The position numbers and the translations under genes are program-made. The notes under the pieces are model-generated. The model had not been told where the DNA came from. It did no database searches and worked only from the letters and a program-made list of their open reading frames with translations. A DNA stretch of 45,052 bases from JADJNW01 sp964523725 (lineage in GTDB: Bacteria; Bacteroidota; Bacteroidia; Chitinophagales; Saprospiraceae): NCBI GenBank assembly GCA_964523725.1, contig CAZGAU010000025.1, positions 1 through 45,052 on the forward strand, given 5' to 3'. Below are positions 34,685 to 43,144 of this stretch, one piece after another. Position 1 is the stretch's first letter, and each line of letters opens with the position of its first letter.

Positions 34685-35362
34685 ATGTCGAAAATTTTTA
34701 TAAGTAGATCTTTAAGCCCTGACAGTATCTTTCTGCAAAAGCTACAAGCGGCTGGTTTTGAGGTAATTGGCGAATCATTGATGCAATTTTCACCGGTTCG
34801 GTTTACGAATTTACCACAGACCGATTGGATTTTTTTTTACAGCAAAAAAGCGGTTCAGTTCTTCTTTGAAAATTTGCAAAAGACGGGCTTACAAATAAAT
34901 GCCAAACTAGCTGCGCTGGGCGAAGGCACGGCGGAGGCACTTGAAAAACAAGGATTCAAACCGTATTTTGTCGGTAACGGCGAGCCCGAGGCAACAGCAA
35001 TCAATTTCATAAAAGTAGCAAAAAATCAGCGCGTTATATTCCCAAGAGCGGAAAATTCGCGACAATCGGTTCAGCAATTATTGCAAGGGCAAATTGAGGA
35101 ATTGGACATCGTTGTTTATCAAAACGAACCAAGACAGGACTTTGACATCCCGGAATGCGAATGGTTGGTTTTCACCAGTCCACTCAACGCAGAAGCTTAT
35201 TTTCAGCGGTATTCGACAAAAGCCGGGCAAAAAATTATAGCCATTGGCGAAACAACCGCAGGCGCTTTACGTACAATTGGATTAGAGAAAATCCAGATAT
35301 CTGAATCGCCTTCTGAAGAAGCCCTGGCTGACGCCATTTTGCAGCACTCCCCCATGCAATAG
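34685..35362 (+). CDS. hemD: Uroporphyrinogen-III synthase
   Basis: A 225-residue protein that closes and inverts ring D of hydroxymethylbilane to give uroporphyrinogen III. The family is poorly conserved in sequence. Support comes from the N-terminal IFISRSLSPDS, the DWIFFYSKKAVQFFFENL block, LAALGEGTAEALEKQGF, WLVFTSPLNAEAYF and the closing IAIGETTAGALRTIGL, the usual HemD pattern of two alpha/beta domains, and from its position right after hemC. Cytosolic. Confidence 0.9.
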   Translation: MSKIFISRSLSPDSIFLQKLQAAGFEVIGESLMQFSPVRFTNLPQTDWIFFYSKKAVQFFFENLQKTGLQINAKLAALGEGTAEALEKQGFKPYFVGNGEPEATAINFIKVAKNQRVIFPRAENSRQSVQQLLQGQIEELDIVVYQNEPRQDFDIPECEWLVFTSPLNAEAYFQRYSTKAGQKIIAIGETTAGALRTIGLEKIQISESPSEEALADAILQHSPMQ

Positions 35363-35401
35363 TTTGAATATGAATACGTTATACCGAAAAAGTTCAACGC
35401 T

Positions 35402-35821
35402 ATGAGCCTAAATATACACCTCAGTTCACTTTTGATTCTTGTTCTTGCGCTTTCGGCATGCAGTCCCCAACCGGAGCAGCCCGACGCCAATGAATTTGAG
35501 GCTTTTTATAAAAAATTCCACGAAAACCCGAGCTATCAGCTCTCGCACATCACCTTCCCGCTCGAAGGACTTCCTTCTGACGCTGACGCGGAGACCATCG
35601 CCTCAGGCGACTTCCATTGGAATGCTGACGACTGGCAAGTCCACCGCCCGTTCAATTTTGAAAACAGCGAATTTACCCGCGAACTCCTGAGTTTTGGCAA
35701 TGACCTGGTGATCGAAAAAATCATCCACAAAAGTGGTGAATACGGCACCATCCGCCGCTTCGCCAAGCTCGGCAATGACTGGTTTTTGATTTATTACGCC
35801 GGGATGAATCGGATTGAATAA
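35402..35821 (+). CDS. Small lipoprotein, possibly DUF4348-like
   Basis: A 139-residue exported lipoprotein. The signal peptide LLILVLALSAC places the lipidated Cys at 20. The mature region starts with a Pro/Glu-rich linker, then FEAFYKKFHENPSYQLSHITFPLEG, which resembles the F-x-x-F-x-x-K-F ... FPL opening of DUF4348 proteins, and ends RRFAKLGNDWFLIYYAGMN. Function is unknown. It follows hemD by 39 bp on the same strand and may be in the same transcript. It converges with the CapA gene. Confidence 0.75.
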   Translation: MSLNIHLSSLLILVLALSACSPQPEQPDANEFEAFYKKFHENPSYQLSHITFPLEGLPSDADAETIASGDFHWNADDWQVHRPFNFENSEFTRELLSFGNDLVIEKIIHKSGEYGTIRRFAKLGNDWFLIYYAGMNRIE

Positions 35822-35838
35822 TAGTTAACGTAACAAAA

Positions 35839-36999
35839 TCACTTCTTCACCATCTTCCCATCCGCGCTGATCACCAGCGGCGATTCCGGGAAATCGGTTT
35901 TGCTCAGGTCTATGATGGTTTTGATGGCGCGTTTTTGAGGGTCCACCTTGGGTCCATGCGTTTTTTGCTGATAAATCGGCACGATCTCTCCGTTTAGAAA
36001 TTCCCCAGCTTTATTGATTTCCAGTTTTACAATCGGCGCAATGCCCGCCGGGCCTGCTAAACTGAAGCGACCGTAAGTGCAGAAATTGCCGAGGCTGTAA
36101 GCGATAAAGCGATCTTTGTACAACTCCACCGCGCGCGTCACATGTGGGCCATGCCCAAAGATAATATCCGCGCCGGCGTCGATCATAGCGTGCGCAAATT
36201 CATAGACATTGCCGCGATTTTCGCCCACATATGTCTCGGTCTTGCGGGTCACATGCTGATGCGAAGCGCCCTCCGCCCCCCCGTGAAAGGATACGATCAC
36301 TACATCGCTGATTTCCACTAGTTTACTGACGATTTGTTTGGCTTTGGCAATATCTCTGAGGTTACAGGTGCCGCTGTTCGGCGCAAATGCGCAGAGACCA
36401 TATTTCACGCCATTTCTTTCAAAAACGGTGTATTCATCGGTTCCGGCAAGCCCGGCATAAGCAATACCCGCTTCTTCGAGCACGGCTTTGGTCTGGCGGC
36501 GGCCTTCAGAGCCGAAGTCACCGGAGTGGTTATTCGCAATGCTCAGCACGTCAAATCCGGCATCCACATAATTTTGCACATACTTTGCCGGCGTCCGGAA
36601 AACATAGCAGACACTAGGATTACGGCAGGTTTTGGGGGTGCCGCCTTTGTCAAACATCGTGCCTTCCAGATTACCGAAAGTGACGTCCGCATTCTTAAGA
36701 TAATCACGTACATCCGCAAGCAGATCCTTGCCATCATTGGGCGGCAGATAGGAGGCCGACGGATAATTGGTGCCCAGCATCATGTCCCCCACACCGATAA
36801 CAGTGTAGGTGCTATCAGCAATTTCTTCTTCCGGTTGAAGCGTATCCGGAGTCACGGTTTCCAACTGGGCAGCGGCCAAGGCCAGCGCCTGTGTTGTTTG
36901 AGTTTTTTCTGTCTGGTTGCAATTTGTAAAACTCAGACTCGTCAGAATACAAAAAAGACCTCCGGCGAGAAGGTCTTTTCCGTGAATGCAAACATTCAT
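35839..36999 (-). CDS. CapA-family (PGA_cap) metallophosphoesterase-like lipoprotein
   Basis: A 386-residue protein of the capsule-biosynthesis CapA family, related to calcineurin-like phosphoesterases. The N-terminus is MNVCIHGKDLLAGGLFCILTSLSFTNC, a possible lipoprotein signal with an atypical Asn before Cys27. Domain motifs are GVGDMMLG, FGNLEGTMFDKGG, LSIANNHSGDFGSEGRRQT, VVIVSFHGGAE, and IIFGHGPHVTRAVELYKDRFIAYSLGNF. CapA proteins are tied to poly-gamma-glutamate or other surface polymers, but no partner genes are present here. Oddly, its first 50 nt contain a terminator-like hairpin. It starts 14 bp after the M23 peptidase gene. Confidence 0.88.
   Translation of the reverse strand: MNVCIHGKDLLAGGLFCILTSLSFTNCNQTEKTQTTQALALAAAQLETVTPDTLQPEEEIADSTYTVIGVGDMMLGTNYPSASYLPPNDGKDLLADVRDYLKNADVTFGNLEGTMFDKGGTPKTCRNPSVCYVFRTPAKYVQNYVDAGFDVLSIANNHSGDFGSEGRRQTKAVLEEAGIAYAGLAGTDEYTVFERNGVKYGLCAFAPNSGTCNLRDIAKAKQIVSKLVEISDVVIVSFHGGAEGASHQHVTRKTETYVGENRGNVYEFAHAMIDAGADIIFGHGPHVTRAVELYKDRFIAYSLGNFCTYGRFSLAGPAGIAPIVKLEINKAGEFLNGEIVPIYQQKTHGPKVDPQKRAIKTIIDLSKTDFPESPLVISADGKMVKK
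36953..36979 (-). terminator. Terminator-like hairpin inside the capA-like signal sequence
   Basis: On the minus strand AAAAGACCT and AGGTCTTTT (9-bp stem, 9-nt loop) are followed by more T residues and TTG. It would end the M23 peptidase transcript, but it lies 20-46 nt inside the next coding sequence. Confidence 0.6.
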
Positions 37000-37013
37000 A
37001 TTAAAATTATTTT

Positions 37014-37994
37014 TTAATCAAGTGATTGATTTGCTGCTTCAGCAGCTTCTACCAGTTCCTGGTATTCCTCAGGTGTCAGGCCGTCCATGCAATAGTGGAT
37101 CGGGTTGACCTTGTTGCCCTTGTGGTGTACTTCATAATGGCAGTGCGGCGCCGTAGAAGTACCGGTACTTCCCACCTGACCAATTTGTTGACCACGTACT
37201 ACTTTCTCCCCGACTTTCACATCGATACGGCTCATGTGCCCATAGAGCGTCTGATAACCATATCCGTGATCAATGACCACGTGATAACCATACCCGCTGG
37301 CACGACCCGCTTTGATGACCTTGCCTGCACCGGTCGCCTGGATTGGCGTACCTTTTGGTGCTGTAAAGTCAATACCCGCGTGCATTTTAGGCACCTTGAA
37401 GATGGGGTGAACCCTATAACCAAAACCAGAAAGCAGTTGCATATTGCGGGCGAGCTTGTCCGAACGAACCGGCTTGATCGAAGGGATCGAAGCCATCATT
37501 TTTTCTTTTTCCTTCGCCATATTGAGAATTGTATCCAGCGATTTGGATTGGATCACAATCTGACGCTTGAGTTTATCCAGTCTTTGCTGAACCGAAACCA
37601 TCAGTTCCCCGGATTGCTTGAATTCCCGGTATTGCTCGTATTGGTCATGACCACCGGTACCGCCTTCCCACACGCCTTTATCGATCGGATCCATGCCGAA
37701 GATCATGCGGTGTGCATAAGCATCGCGGTCTTGAATATTGTTCAGGACTTTTCCCATTTGATCCATATCGGTCAGCACCCGGTCATAGGTAACCTTCATT
37801 TGCTGGATTTCGCGCTGAAGCGCAGCCTCCTTGGGCGATGGGAAAAAACGGTGTGAGATCAGTGTAAAAATGAACCCTGTAAGTAAGGCGGCACAAATAA
37901 ATCCGAAAATTCGGAGAAGTTTGGTGCGCCACGATTCGACAACTTTTTCGTATCTAAGGGTATGAGTGTTATAAACGTACTTTTCCTTTCTCAT
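37014..37994 (-). CDS. Membrane-anchored M23 metallopeptidase
   Basis: A 326-residue cell-wall endopeptidase. A short cytosolic N-terminus (MRKEKYVYNTHTLRYEKVVES) is followed by one membrane span (about 28-50), a coiled coil (about 58-165) and the M23 LytM domain. The zinc site is visible as HAGIDFTAPKGTP and HCHYEVHH, with YHVVIDHGYGYQTLYGHMS between them. It should cleave peptidoglycan cross-links in the periplasm; the shape resembles the MepM/NlpD-type peptidases of Bacteroidota. I use the ATG at 37994 rather than an upstream in-frame TTG at 38015, since MRKEKY is the usual beginning of such proteins. Confidence 0.92.
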   Translation of the reverse strand: MRKEKYVYNTHTLRYEKVVESWRTKLLRIFGFICAALLTGFIFTLISHRFFPSPKEAALQREIQQMKVTYDRVLTDMDQMGKVLNNIQDRDAYAHRMIFGMDPIDKGVWEGGTGGHDQYEQYREFKQSGELMVSVQQRLDKLKRQIVIQSKSLDTILNMAKEKEKMMASIPSIKPVRSDKLARNMQLLSGFGYRVHPIFKVPKMHAGIDFTAPKGTPIQATGAGKVIKAGRASGYGYHVVIDHGYGYQTLYGHMSRIDVKVGEKVVRGQQIGQVGSTGTSTAPHCHYEVHHKGNKVNPIHYCMDGLTPEEYQELVEAAEAANQSLD

Positions 37995-38128
37995 GAGCGT
38001 TTTTTCGTTAACCAAATCAACTAAATAACAGCACTTTATCCATAAGGCAATTCTAGAAAATGAGGGCTGAAACTTAGTTCCCCTTCCTGTCTTTTGTTTC
38101 TATGTCACGAGATTATTATGTGGCAACT

Positions 38129-38160
38129 CAAAGATAGAAGTCGGTTTCGTATTTACAAAA
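38129..38160 (-). promoter_or_regulatory. Promoter of the M23 peptidase gene
   Basis: On the minus strand TTTTG at 38156-38160, a 19-bp spacer and TATCTTTG at 38129-38136 fit the Bacteroidota -33/-7 layout. The leader is about 130 nt. Confidence 0.6.
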
Positions 38161-38446
38161 CTTTAACAAGAAAATTAAACAAACACATCATCAAAAAATG
38201 GACAAAAACACTTTCTTTAAACATAAAAATGGTACTTTTTACCAAATTTGATTCTGTTTTGTCCGAATCTAATAATGTCTGTTTTTGAAAAAGTAACATA
38301 CTGCTCCCGGACTTTAACATTTTCGGAAAGTACATTTTCCCATAAAAATCTAGTTTTCAGGCACATAAATAATTCTTTTTGAAAAATTATTCGCAATCGG
38401 CACCCCGATTCTGCAAAAATTGTTAGATAAATAGCGATACGACTGC

Positions 38447-38454
38447 TAATTTTG
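38447..38454 (+). promoter_or_regulatory. Candidate -7 box of alaS
   Basis: TAATTTTG matches TAnnTTTG exactly. The resulting leader of about 96 nt contains the TTGAAC word repeats. The -33 candidate (TTG at 38420) is 24 bp away, further than usual. Confidence 0.45.
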
Positions 38455-38481
38455 CAGCCTGTTGAAAAAATGCGTTTGTAT

Positions 38482-38545
38482 CAAGGCTCAAACTTTTGAA
38501 CCTTGAGCCATTGAACTCTTGAACTTTAAACTTTCGAACCTCAAA
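38482..38545. repeat. TTGAAC word repeat before alaS
   Basis: TTGAAC occurs at 38496-38501, 38511-38516 and 38519-38524, with TCGAAC at 38534-38539 and CTCAAAC variants around them. The block lies in the predicted leader, ending about 10 nt before the ATG. Confidence 0.65.
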
Positions 38546-38554
38546 CAATAAATA

Positions 38555-41179
38555 ATGCGCACTTCCCGCGAAATACGCCAGGCTTTTCTCGATTTCTTCA
38601 AGTCGAAAGGACATGATATTGTGCCTTCAGCGCCGATTGTCAATAAAAATGACCCTACTCTGATGTTTACCAATGCCGGGATGAATCAGTTCAAAGATTT
38701 TTTCCTGGGCAACAAAATACCTGAAAATCCGCGTATTGCAGATACGCAAAAGTGTATGCGGGTATCGGGCAAGCACAATGACCTGGAAGACGTAGGCTAC
38801 GACGGCACACACCACACCATGTTTGAAATGCTGGGTAACTGGTCGATCGGCGATTATTTCAAGGAAAAAGCCATTGCCTGGTCATGGGAGCTGCTCCACG
38901 ATGTATTTAAGATTCCGAAAGACCGCCTGTACGCAACGGTTTTTGGCGGTGATGCCTCGGAAAATCTGGAGCGCGATGACGAAGCATTAAATATCTGGCT
39001 GAAATACCTGCCCAAGGATCATATATTATACGGCAACAAAAAAGATAATTTCTGGGAAATGGGCGATACAGGGCCCTGCGGCCCTTGTTCGGAAATTCAC
39101 GTGGACCTGCGCAGCGACGAAGAAAGAGCCAAAACACCTGGTAATGAACTGGTTAACCAGGATCATCCGCAGGTGATCGAAATCTGGAACAACGTTTTTA
39201 TCCAGTTCAACCGCAAAGCTGACAGCTCACTGGAATCGCTTCCCGCCAAGCACGTGGACACTGGTATGGGCTTCGAGCGCCTTTGTATGGTGTTGCAGGG
39301 AAAAAATTATACCTACGATACCGACGTTTTCACGCCTATTATCCGTCAGATCGAAAAAGCCAGCGGCAAGACCTACACCGGTAGTTACGAACGCGACGCT
39401 AAAACCGACGTGGCCATGCGCGTGGTAGCCGATCACATCCGGGCGGTAGCTTTCACCATCGCCGACGGTCAGTTGCCGAGCAGTGGTGGCGCTGGCTATG
39501 TAGTGCGCCGTATTTTGCGCCGGGCGGTGCGTTATTATTACTCTTTCCTGGAGATCAAAGAACCGTTTTTGCATACGCTGATTCCGCTGCTGGTGGAAAT
39601 TTTCGATGGCGTATTCCCGGAATTGACCGCGCAGCAGTCGCAACTGATGAAAATCATTGAGGGTGAGGAGATTGCGTTTTTGCATACGCTGGAAAATGGC
39701 TTGCGCCGCATCGAAACCATCGAACCGGTAAATGGCTTGATCAAAGGCGAAGATGCATTTGAACTGTACGATACCTTTGGCTTCCCGATTGACCTGACAC
39801 GCCTGATCGCGCAAGAGCGCGGCTTGAAAGTGGATGAAGTCGGCTTCAACGAAGCTTTGATTGCCCAAAAAGAACGCTCCCGCGCTGATGCTGCCAAGGA
39901 AGTGGGCGACTGGGAAACCGTGCGCAGCGGCGCTGAAGTTGAATTTGTTGGTTATGATCTGCTTGTCGTGGAAGACGCGCAAGTATTGAAATACCGTACC
40001 GTAAAGGTGAAAAAGGATAATCAGTATCAAATTGTGTTGAACCGTACGCCCTTTTATGGTGAAAGTGGCGGCCAAACCGGCGACTCGGGCTGGCTTTTCT
40101 TTGGCGAAGAAAATATCAAAGTCATTGATACCCAAAAAGAAAACGATTTGATTATCCATATTTTGGAAAAATTGCCGAAGAATATTTCTGCGCCTGTTCG
40201 CGCTGAAGTGGACGCCGAACGTCGCCATGCCATTGAAAACAATCATACCGCTACCCACCTGATGCACGCAGCTTTGCACAATGTGCTGGGCGAGCATGCC
40301 TTGCAGAAAGGTCAGGATGTGGACGATCAGCGCCTGCGCTTCGACTTTTCGCATTTCCAGAAAGTAACCGATGAAGAATTGGAGCGCATCGAAAATATTG
40401 TAAATGAAAAGATTAGAGAGAATATTAAACTCGAGGAAGCCCGCGATATTCCGATCGATGTAGCTAAAGAAGCCGGCGCCATGATGCTGTTCGGCGAAAA
40501 ATATGGCAACCTGGTGCGCATGATTACTTTCGACAAAAATTTCTCGCGCGAGCTATGCGGGGGCACGCATGTACCGGCCACGGGCAAGATCGGTTTGTTT
40601 AAAATTGTCTCCGAAGGCGCTGTCGCTGCGGGCATCCGCCGGATTGAGGCGATTACCGCCGAAGCTGCCGAACAATACATCAAGGAAGAACTGAAGGAGT
40701 TGGGCGAAATCCGCGAACTGCTCAAAAACCCGAAAAATACTGCCAAGAACGTCGCTTCGATCATCGAAGAAAACAAGGCGCTGAAAAAAGAGATCGAAAA
40801 ACTGATGCTGGCACAAGCCAATGCTTTGAAGTCCGAATTAAAATCCAAGTTTGAAGCGGTGAACGGCTTTAATTTTCTGGCTACCCGGGTCGATCTGGGC
40901 GATGCGAATGCGATCAAAAATCTGGTTTACCAGCTCGAAAAAGAAGTTGGTAACGCCGTGATCATCATCGGGGCGGAAGCCAATGGCAAACCATTGCTGA
41001 CCGTGGCGATCAGTCAGGACCTAACCAAGGAAAAAGGCTTGAATGCAGGCCATATCGTGCGCGAACTAGCCAAGGAAATCAAGGGCGGCGGCGGCGGTCA
41101 GCCTTTCTTCGCAACCGCGGGTGGCAGTGATGTGAGTGGTCTGGATGCAGCATTGGCAAAAGCGAAAAATTTGTTTTAA
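38555..41179 (+). CDS. alaS: Alanine--tRNA ligase
   Basis: An 874-residue class II aminoacyl-tRNA synthetase. The catalytic core has PTLMFTNAGMNQFKDFFLG, RVSGKHNDLEDVG, HHTMFEMLGNWSIGDYFK and GPCGPCSEI. The editing domain has NNHTATHLMHAAL and the zinc ligands in RELCGGTHVPATGKIGLFKI. The C-Ala domain ends GGGGGQPFFATAGGSDVSGLDAAL. All parts are present at normal length (870-880). It charges tRNA-Ala in the cytosol and hydrolyses misacylated Ser/Gly. It is convergent with the Zn-ribbon gene, 31 bp between stops. Confidence 0.97.
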   Translation: MRTSREIRQAFLDFFKSKGHDIVPSAPIVNKNDPTLMFTNAGMNQFKDFFLGNKIPENPRIADTQKCMRVSGKHNDLEDVGYDGTHHTMFEMLGNWSIGDYFKEKAIAWSWELLHDVFKIPKDRLYATVFGGDASENLERDDEALNIWLKYLPKDHILYGNKKDNFWEMGDTGPCGPCSEIHVDLRSDEERAKTPGNELVNQDHPQVIEIWNNVFIQFNRKADSSLESLPAKHVDTGMGFERLCMVLQGKNYTYDTDVFTPIIRQIEKASGKTYTGSYERDAKTDVAMRVVADHIRAVAFTIADGQLPSSGGAGYVVRRILRRAVRYYYSFLEIKEPFLHTLIPLLVEIFDGVFPELTAQQSQLMKIIEGEEIAFLHTLENGLRRIETIEPVNGLIKGEDAFELYDTFGFPIDLTRLIAQERGLKVDEVGFNEALIAQKERSRADAAKEVGDWETVRSGAEVEFVGYDLLVVEDAQVLKYRTVKVKKDNQYQIVLNRTPFYGESGGQTGDSGWLFFGEENIKVIDTQKENDLIIHILEKLPKNISAPVRAEVDAERRHAIENNHTATHLMHAALHNVLGEHALQKGQDVDDQRLRFDFSHFQKVTDEELERIENIVNEKIRENIKLEEARDIPIDVAKEAGAMMLFGEKYGNLVRMITFDKNFSRELCGGTHVPATGKIGLFKIVSEGAVAAGIRRIEAITAEAAEQYIKEELKELGEIRELLKNPKNTAKNVASIIEENKALKKEIEKLMLAQANALKSELKSKFEAVNGFNFLATRVDLGDANAIKNLVYQLEKEVGNAVIIIGAEANGKPLLTVAISQDLTKEKGLNAGHIVRELAKEIKGGGGGQPFFATAGGSDVSGLDAALAKAKNLF

Positions 41180-41210
41180 AATCTGATTTCCAGTCATTTA
41201 TAAATAAATT

Positions 41211-41728
41211 TTACTCCACATATTGCTGGCGTACCACCAGCGCGTAGAAGTCATTTTCGACTGGAAGGTAGCCCTGGTCGTAGCAAAAGCGATAGACATT
41301 ACCCGATTTGGTCACGTATTCATTGGTAAAGTAGCTGAATTTAAAGCCCCGCTCCAGCAGTTTGTNNNNNNNNNNNNNNNNNNNNNNNNNNNNNNNNNNN
41401 NNNNNNNNNNNNNNNNNNNNNNNNNNNNNNNNNNNNNNNNNNNNNNNNNNNNNNNNNNNNNNNNNGTCACGTATTCATTGGTAAAGTAGCTGAATTTAAA
41501 GCCCCGCTCCAGCAGTTTGTCTTTGTGTACCTTGGTTTTGCCATCCGGATTCAGATCTGCAAGAATGCGACGGTTCTTGCGCAAGATGTTGTTGATGTTG
41601 CGAATAAAATTGGTCGCATCGCTGTTCAAACGGTTGTTATAAGCACTACGGCATTGATCGGAGCAAAAACGCTTGTCTGGTCGCCCGATGATTTCTTCGC
41701 CGCATTCGATGCAGGTTTTCTTTTTCAT
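41211..41728 (-). CDS. Small zinc-ribbon protein, interrupted by an assembly gap
   Basis: The N-terminal half MKKKTCIECGEEIIGRPDKRF and CSDQCRSAYNNR shows two Cys pairs (CxxC and CxxxC) forming a DUF2116-like zinc ribbon. A helical region (NFIRNINNILRKNRRILADLN) and KDKLLERGFKFSYFTNEYV follow. The 100 Ns at 41366-41465 are flanked by an exact 55-bp duplication; collapsing it restores one frame of 120 residues that continues TKSGNVYRFCYDQGYLPVEN and stops at TAA 41211-41213. This form is common in Bacteroidota, with unknown function. A decayed copy of its 5' end lies at 43611-43649. Confidence 0.85.
41366..41465. other. Assembly gap (100 N) with exact 55-bp flanking duplication
   Basis: Bases 41311-41365 equal 41466-41520. 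Same N length and same overlap length as the gap at 12736, so both come from the assembly process. Confidence 0.95.
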
Positions 41729-41934
41729 AAACGTAATCGTTTCACTTCTTTAGACGCAAAAAATCGTTGATAGCCACAAAATTCGCAGCGATTTCCTATC
41801 CGATCACATCATTTTTCAGGATTGCCAACCAAAAAAACGCTTTTTTCGAAAATTTCCAAAAACAAATAGCATTTGACTATGTAACAGGATTTCAAAGAAT
41901 CGGAAAAAATTGTATTTTTATCAAAAATCAAGCT

Positions 41935-42132
41935 ATGCAAACACCAGAAAAATCAGATAAAGCGCCGCAAAAAAATCAGGAATCCGATTCTGCATCAACT
42001 GCCAGCAGCTCGCCCGTTTGCTACGCCGACAGCCACGAAATACGCCCGGAATACCGCCTCGATATCACCGCCGTACCCCCTAAAACACCTCAGACCCAAG
42101 TGGAAAAATCTTCCGAAAGTACGACCGGGTAA
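41935..42132 (+). CDS. Small hypothetical protein with CYADSHEIRPEYR motif
   Basis: A 65-residue frame from the ATG at 41935. The first 30 residues are polar and low complexity (PEKSDKAPQKNQESDSASTASS). The centre is PVCYADSHEIRPEYRLD and the end is Pro/Thr/Ser-rich. The longer upstream frame from 41767 has unlike composition, so the internal ATG is preferred. I do not recognise a named family. The central block looks like a conserved anchor in an otherwise disordered protein. It ends 100 bp before the Rrf2 gene. Confidence 0.5.
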   Translation: MQTPEKSDKAPQKNQESDSASTASSSPVCYADSHEIRPEYRLDITAVPPKTPQTQVEKSSESTTG

Positions 42133-42176
42133 ATATCACCCGAGATCATTTTTATGTAAAAACGCATTCTTTATGT

Positions 42177-42199
42177 CGGATATAATTGTCCGATATAAT
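42177..42199. promoter_or_regulatory. Candidate Rrf2 operator
   Basis: A dyad CGGATATAATTGTCCG (42177-42192; arms CGGA/TCCG) overlaps a 13-bp direct repeat: GTCGGATATAAT (42175-42186) and GTCCGATATAAT (42188-42199). It covers the -33 element of the rrf2 promoter, so binding would block transcription. Confidence 0.55.
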
Positions 42200-42216
42200 A
42201 TTTTTCTTTATTTTTG
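42186..42216 (+). promoter_or_regulatory. Promoter of the Rrf2-globin unit
   Basis: TTG (42186-42188), 20-bp spacer, TATTTTTG (42209-42216). The leader would be about 11 nt to the ATG at 42232. Confidence 0.55.
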
Positions 42217-42231
42217 ATCCAAAATAAATGC

Positions 42232-42669
42232 ATGATCTTTTCAAAAGCTTGTGAATACGGCATCCGGGCAGTGATCTACATAGCCTTGCAATCGCTCGAC
42301 GACAAACGCGCGAGCCTGAAAGACATCGCCAGAGAAATTGATTCGCCCATTGCCTTCACTGCCAAGATTTTACAGCAACTGGTACACCACGGCATCCTCC
42401 ATTCAGTGATGGGACCTGCCGGCGGTTTTGAAATGAATAAATCCCGGATTGACGAAATTAAACTCAGCCAGATCGTGGATGCCATCGACGGCGATGCCAT
42501 CTATCGCGGTTGCGGACTGGGGCTGCCGGAATGCAATGCCGACAAGCCCTGCCCGGTGCATGATAAATTTGCCGGTATTCGAAATGAATTGAAAAATATG
42601 CTGGAAAATACGAGCCTTTACGAGTTGGCTACGGGGCTGGAAGTAGGGCTGACTTATTTAAAACGCTGA
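42232..42669 (+). CDS. Rrf2 family regulator with three Cys (NsrR/IscR type)
   Basis: A 145-residue winged-helix repressor. MIFSKACEYGIRAVIYIA and LKDIAREIDSPIAFTAKILQQLVHHGIL form the DNA-binding domain, and GPAGGFEM is the Rrf2 wing. Three cysteines (C94, C101, C107, spacing 6 and 5) can hold an Fe-S cluster, as in NsrR and IscR. I use the ATG at 42232; the longer frame starts at a TTG inside the promoter box. It lies directly upstream of a truncated hemoglobin and a hemerythrin, so nitric oxide or redox sensing is likely, with the dyad at 42177 as its site. Confidence 0.9.
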   Translation: MIFSKACEYGIRAVIYIALQSLDDKRASLKDIAREIDSPIAFTAKILQQLVHHGILHSVMGPAGGFEMNKSRIDEIKLSQIVDAIDGDAIYRGCGLGLPECNADKPCPVHDKFAGIRNELKNMLENTSLYELATGLEVGLTYLKR

Positions 42670-42695
42670 CTGAAAAAAATGTAAAATTTTACTAA

Positions 42696-43082
42696 ATGAA
42701 ACAAATAGAAAATATCGAAGATATTAAAATCCTGGTAAATAGTTTTTACGAGCGGGTCCGGGAAGATGATTTGCTGAGAGGTATTTTTAACAATATTATC
42801 CAGGATAACTGGACAAAACATCTGGAAAAAATGTACCGATTCTGGCAAACTATTTTGCTGGAAGACCACACTTACTTTGGCAGCCCCTTCGCGCCGCACG
42901 CTCAAATGCCCGTGAATAAAGGGCATTTCGATCGCTGGATGTTGTTGTTTTGCCAAACCGTGGATGCCCTTTTCACCGGCGAAAAAGCAGAGGAAGCCAA
43001 GTGGCGGGCAGGCAAAATGGCAGAAATGTTTCATTATAAAATCGAATATTATAAAAATCATTCGACAAAGCCTATAAATTAG
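42696..43082 (+). CDS. Group III truncated hemoglobin
   Basis: A 128-residue heme protein. The 2-on-2 globin fold is recognisable from ILVNSFYERVREDDLLRGIF, LEKMYRFWQTILL (F49-W50) and the proximal His H77 in KGHFDRWM. Group III members bind O2 or NO and are linked to NO detoxification or peroxide chemistry. It starts 26 bp after the Rrf2 stop and is probably in the same transcript, which supports an NO/O2-responsive unit. Confidence 0.9.
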   Translation: MKQIENIEDIKILVNSFYERVREDDLLRGIFNNIIQDNWTKHLEKMYRFWQTILLEDHTYFGSPFAPHAQMPVNKGHFDRWMLLFCQTVDALFTGEKAEEAKWRAGKMAEMFHYKIEYYKNHSTKPIN

Positions 43083-43144
43083 TAAATAAGTACCAAAGTT
43101 ATTTACTTTAATATATTTTTTCTCATTCGTATAAAATTACATGT

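Larger units (their letters stand above)
37995..38554. other. Divergent promoter region between M23 peptidase and alaS
   Basis: 560 AT-rich bases. It contains promoter boxes for both genes and a word-repeat block before alaS. Small frames here (for example 38094-38288) have poor composition and no motif. No RNA gene is recognised. Confidence 0.5.

Noticed and set aside
39227..40354. 375-codon open frame antisense to alaS
   Set aside because: It mirrors the codon pattern of a certain gene, has no motif, and is a shadow of alaS.
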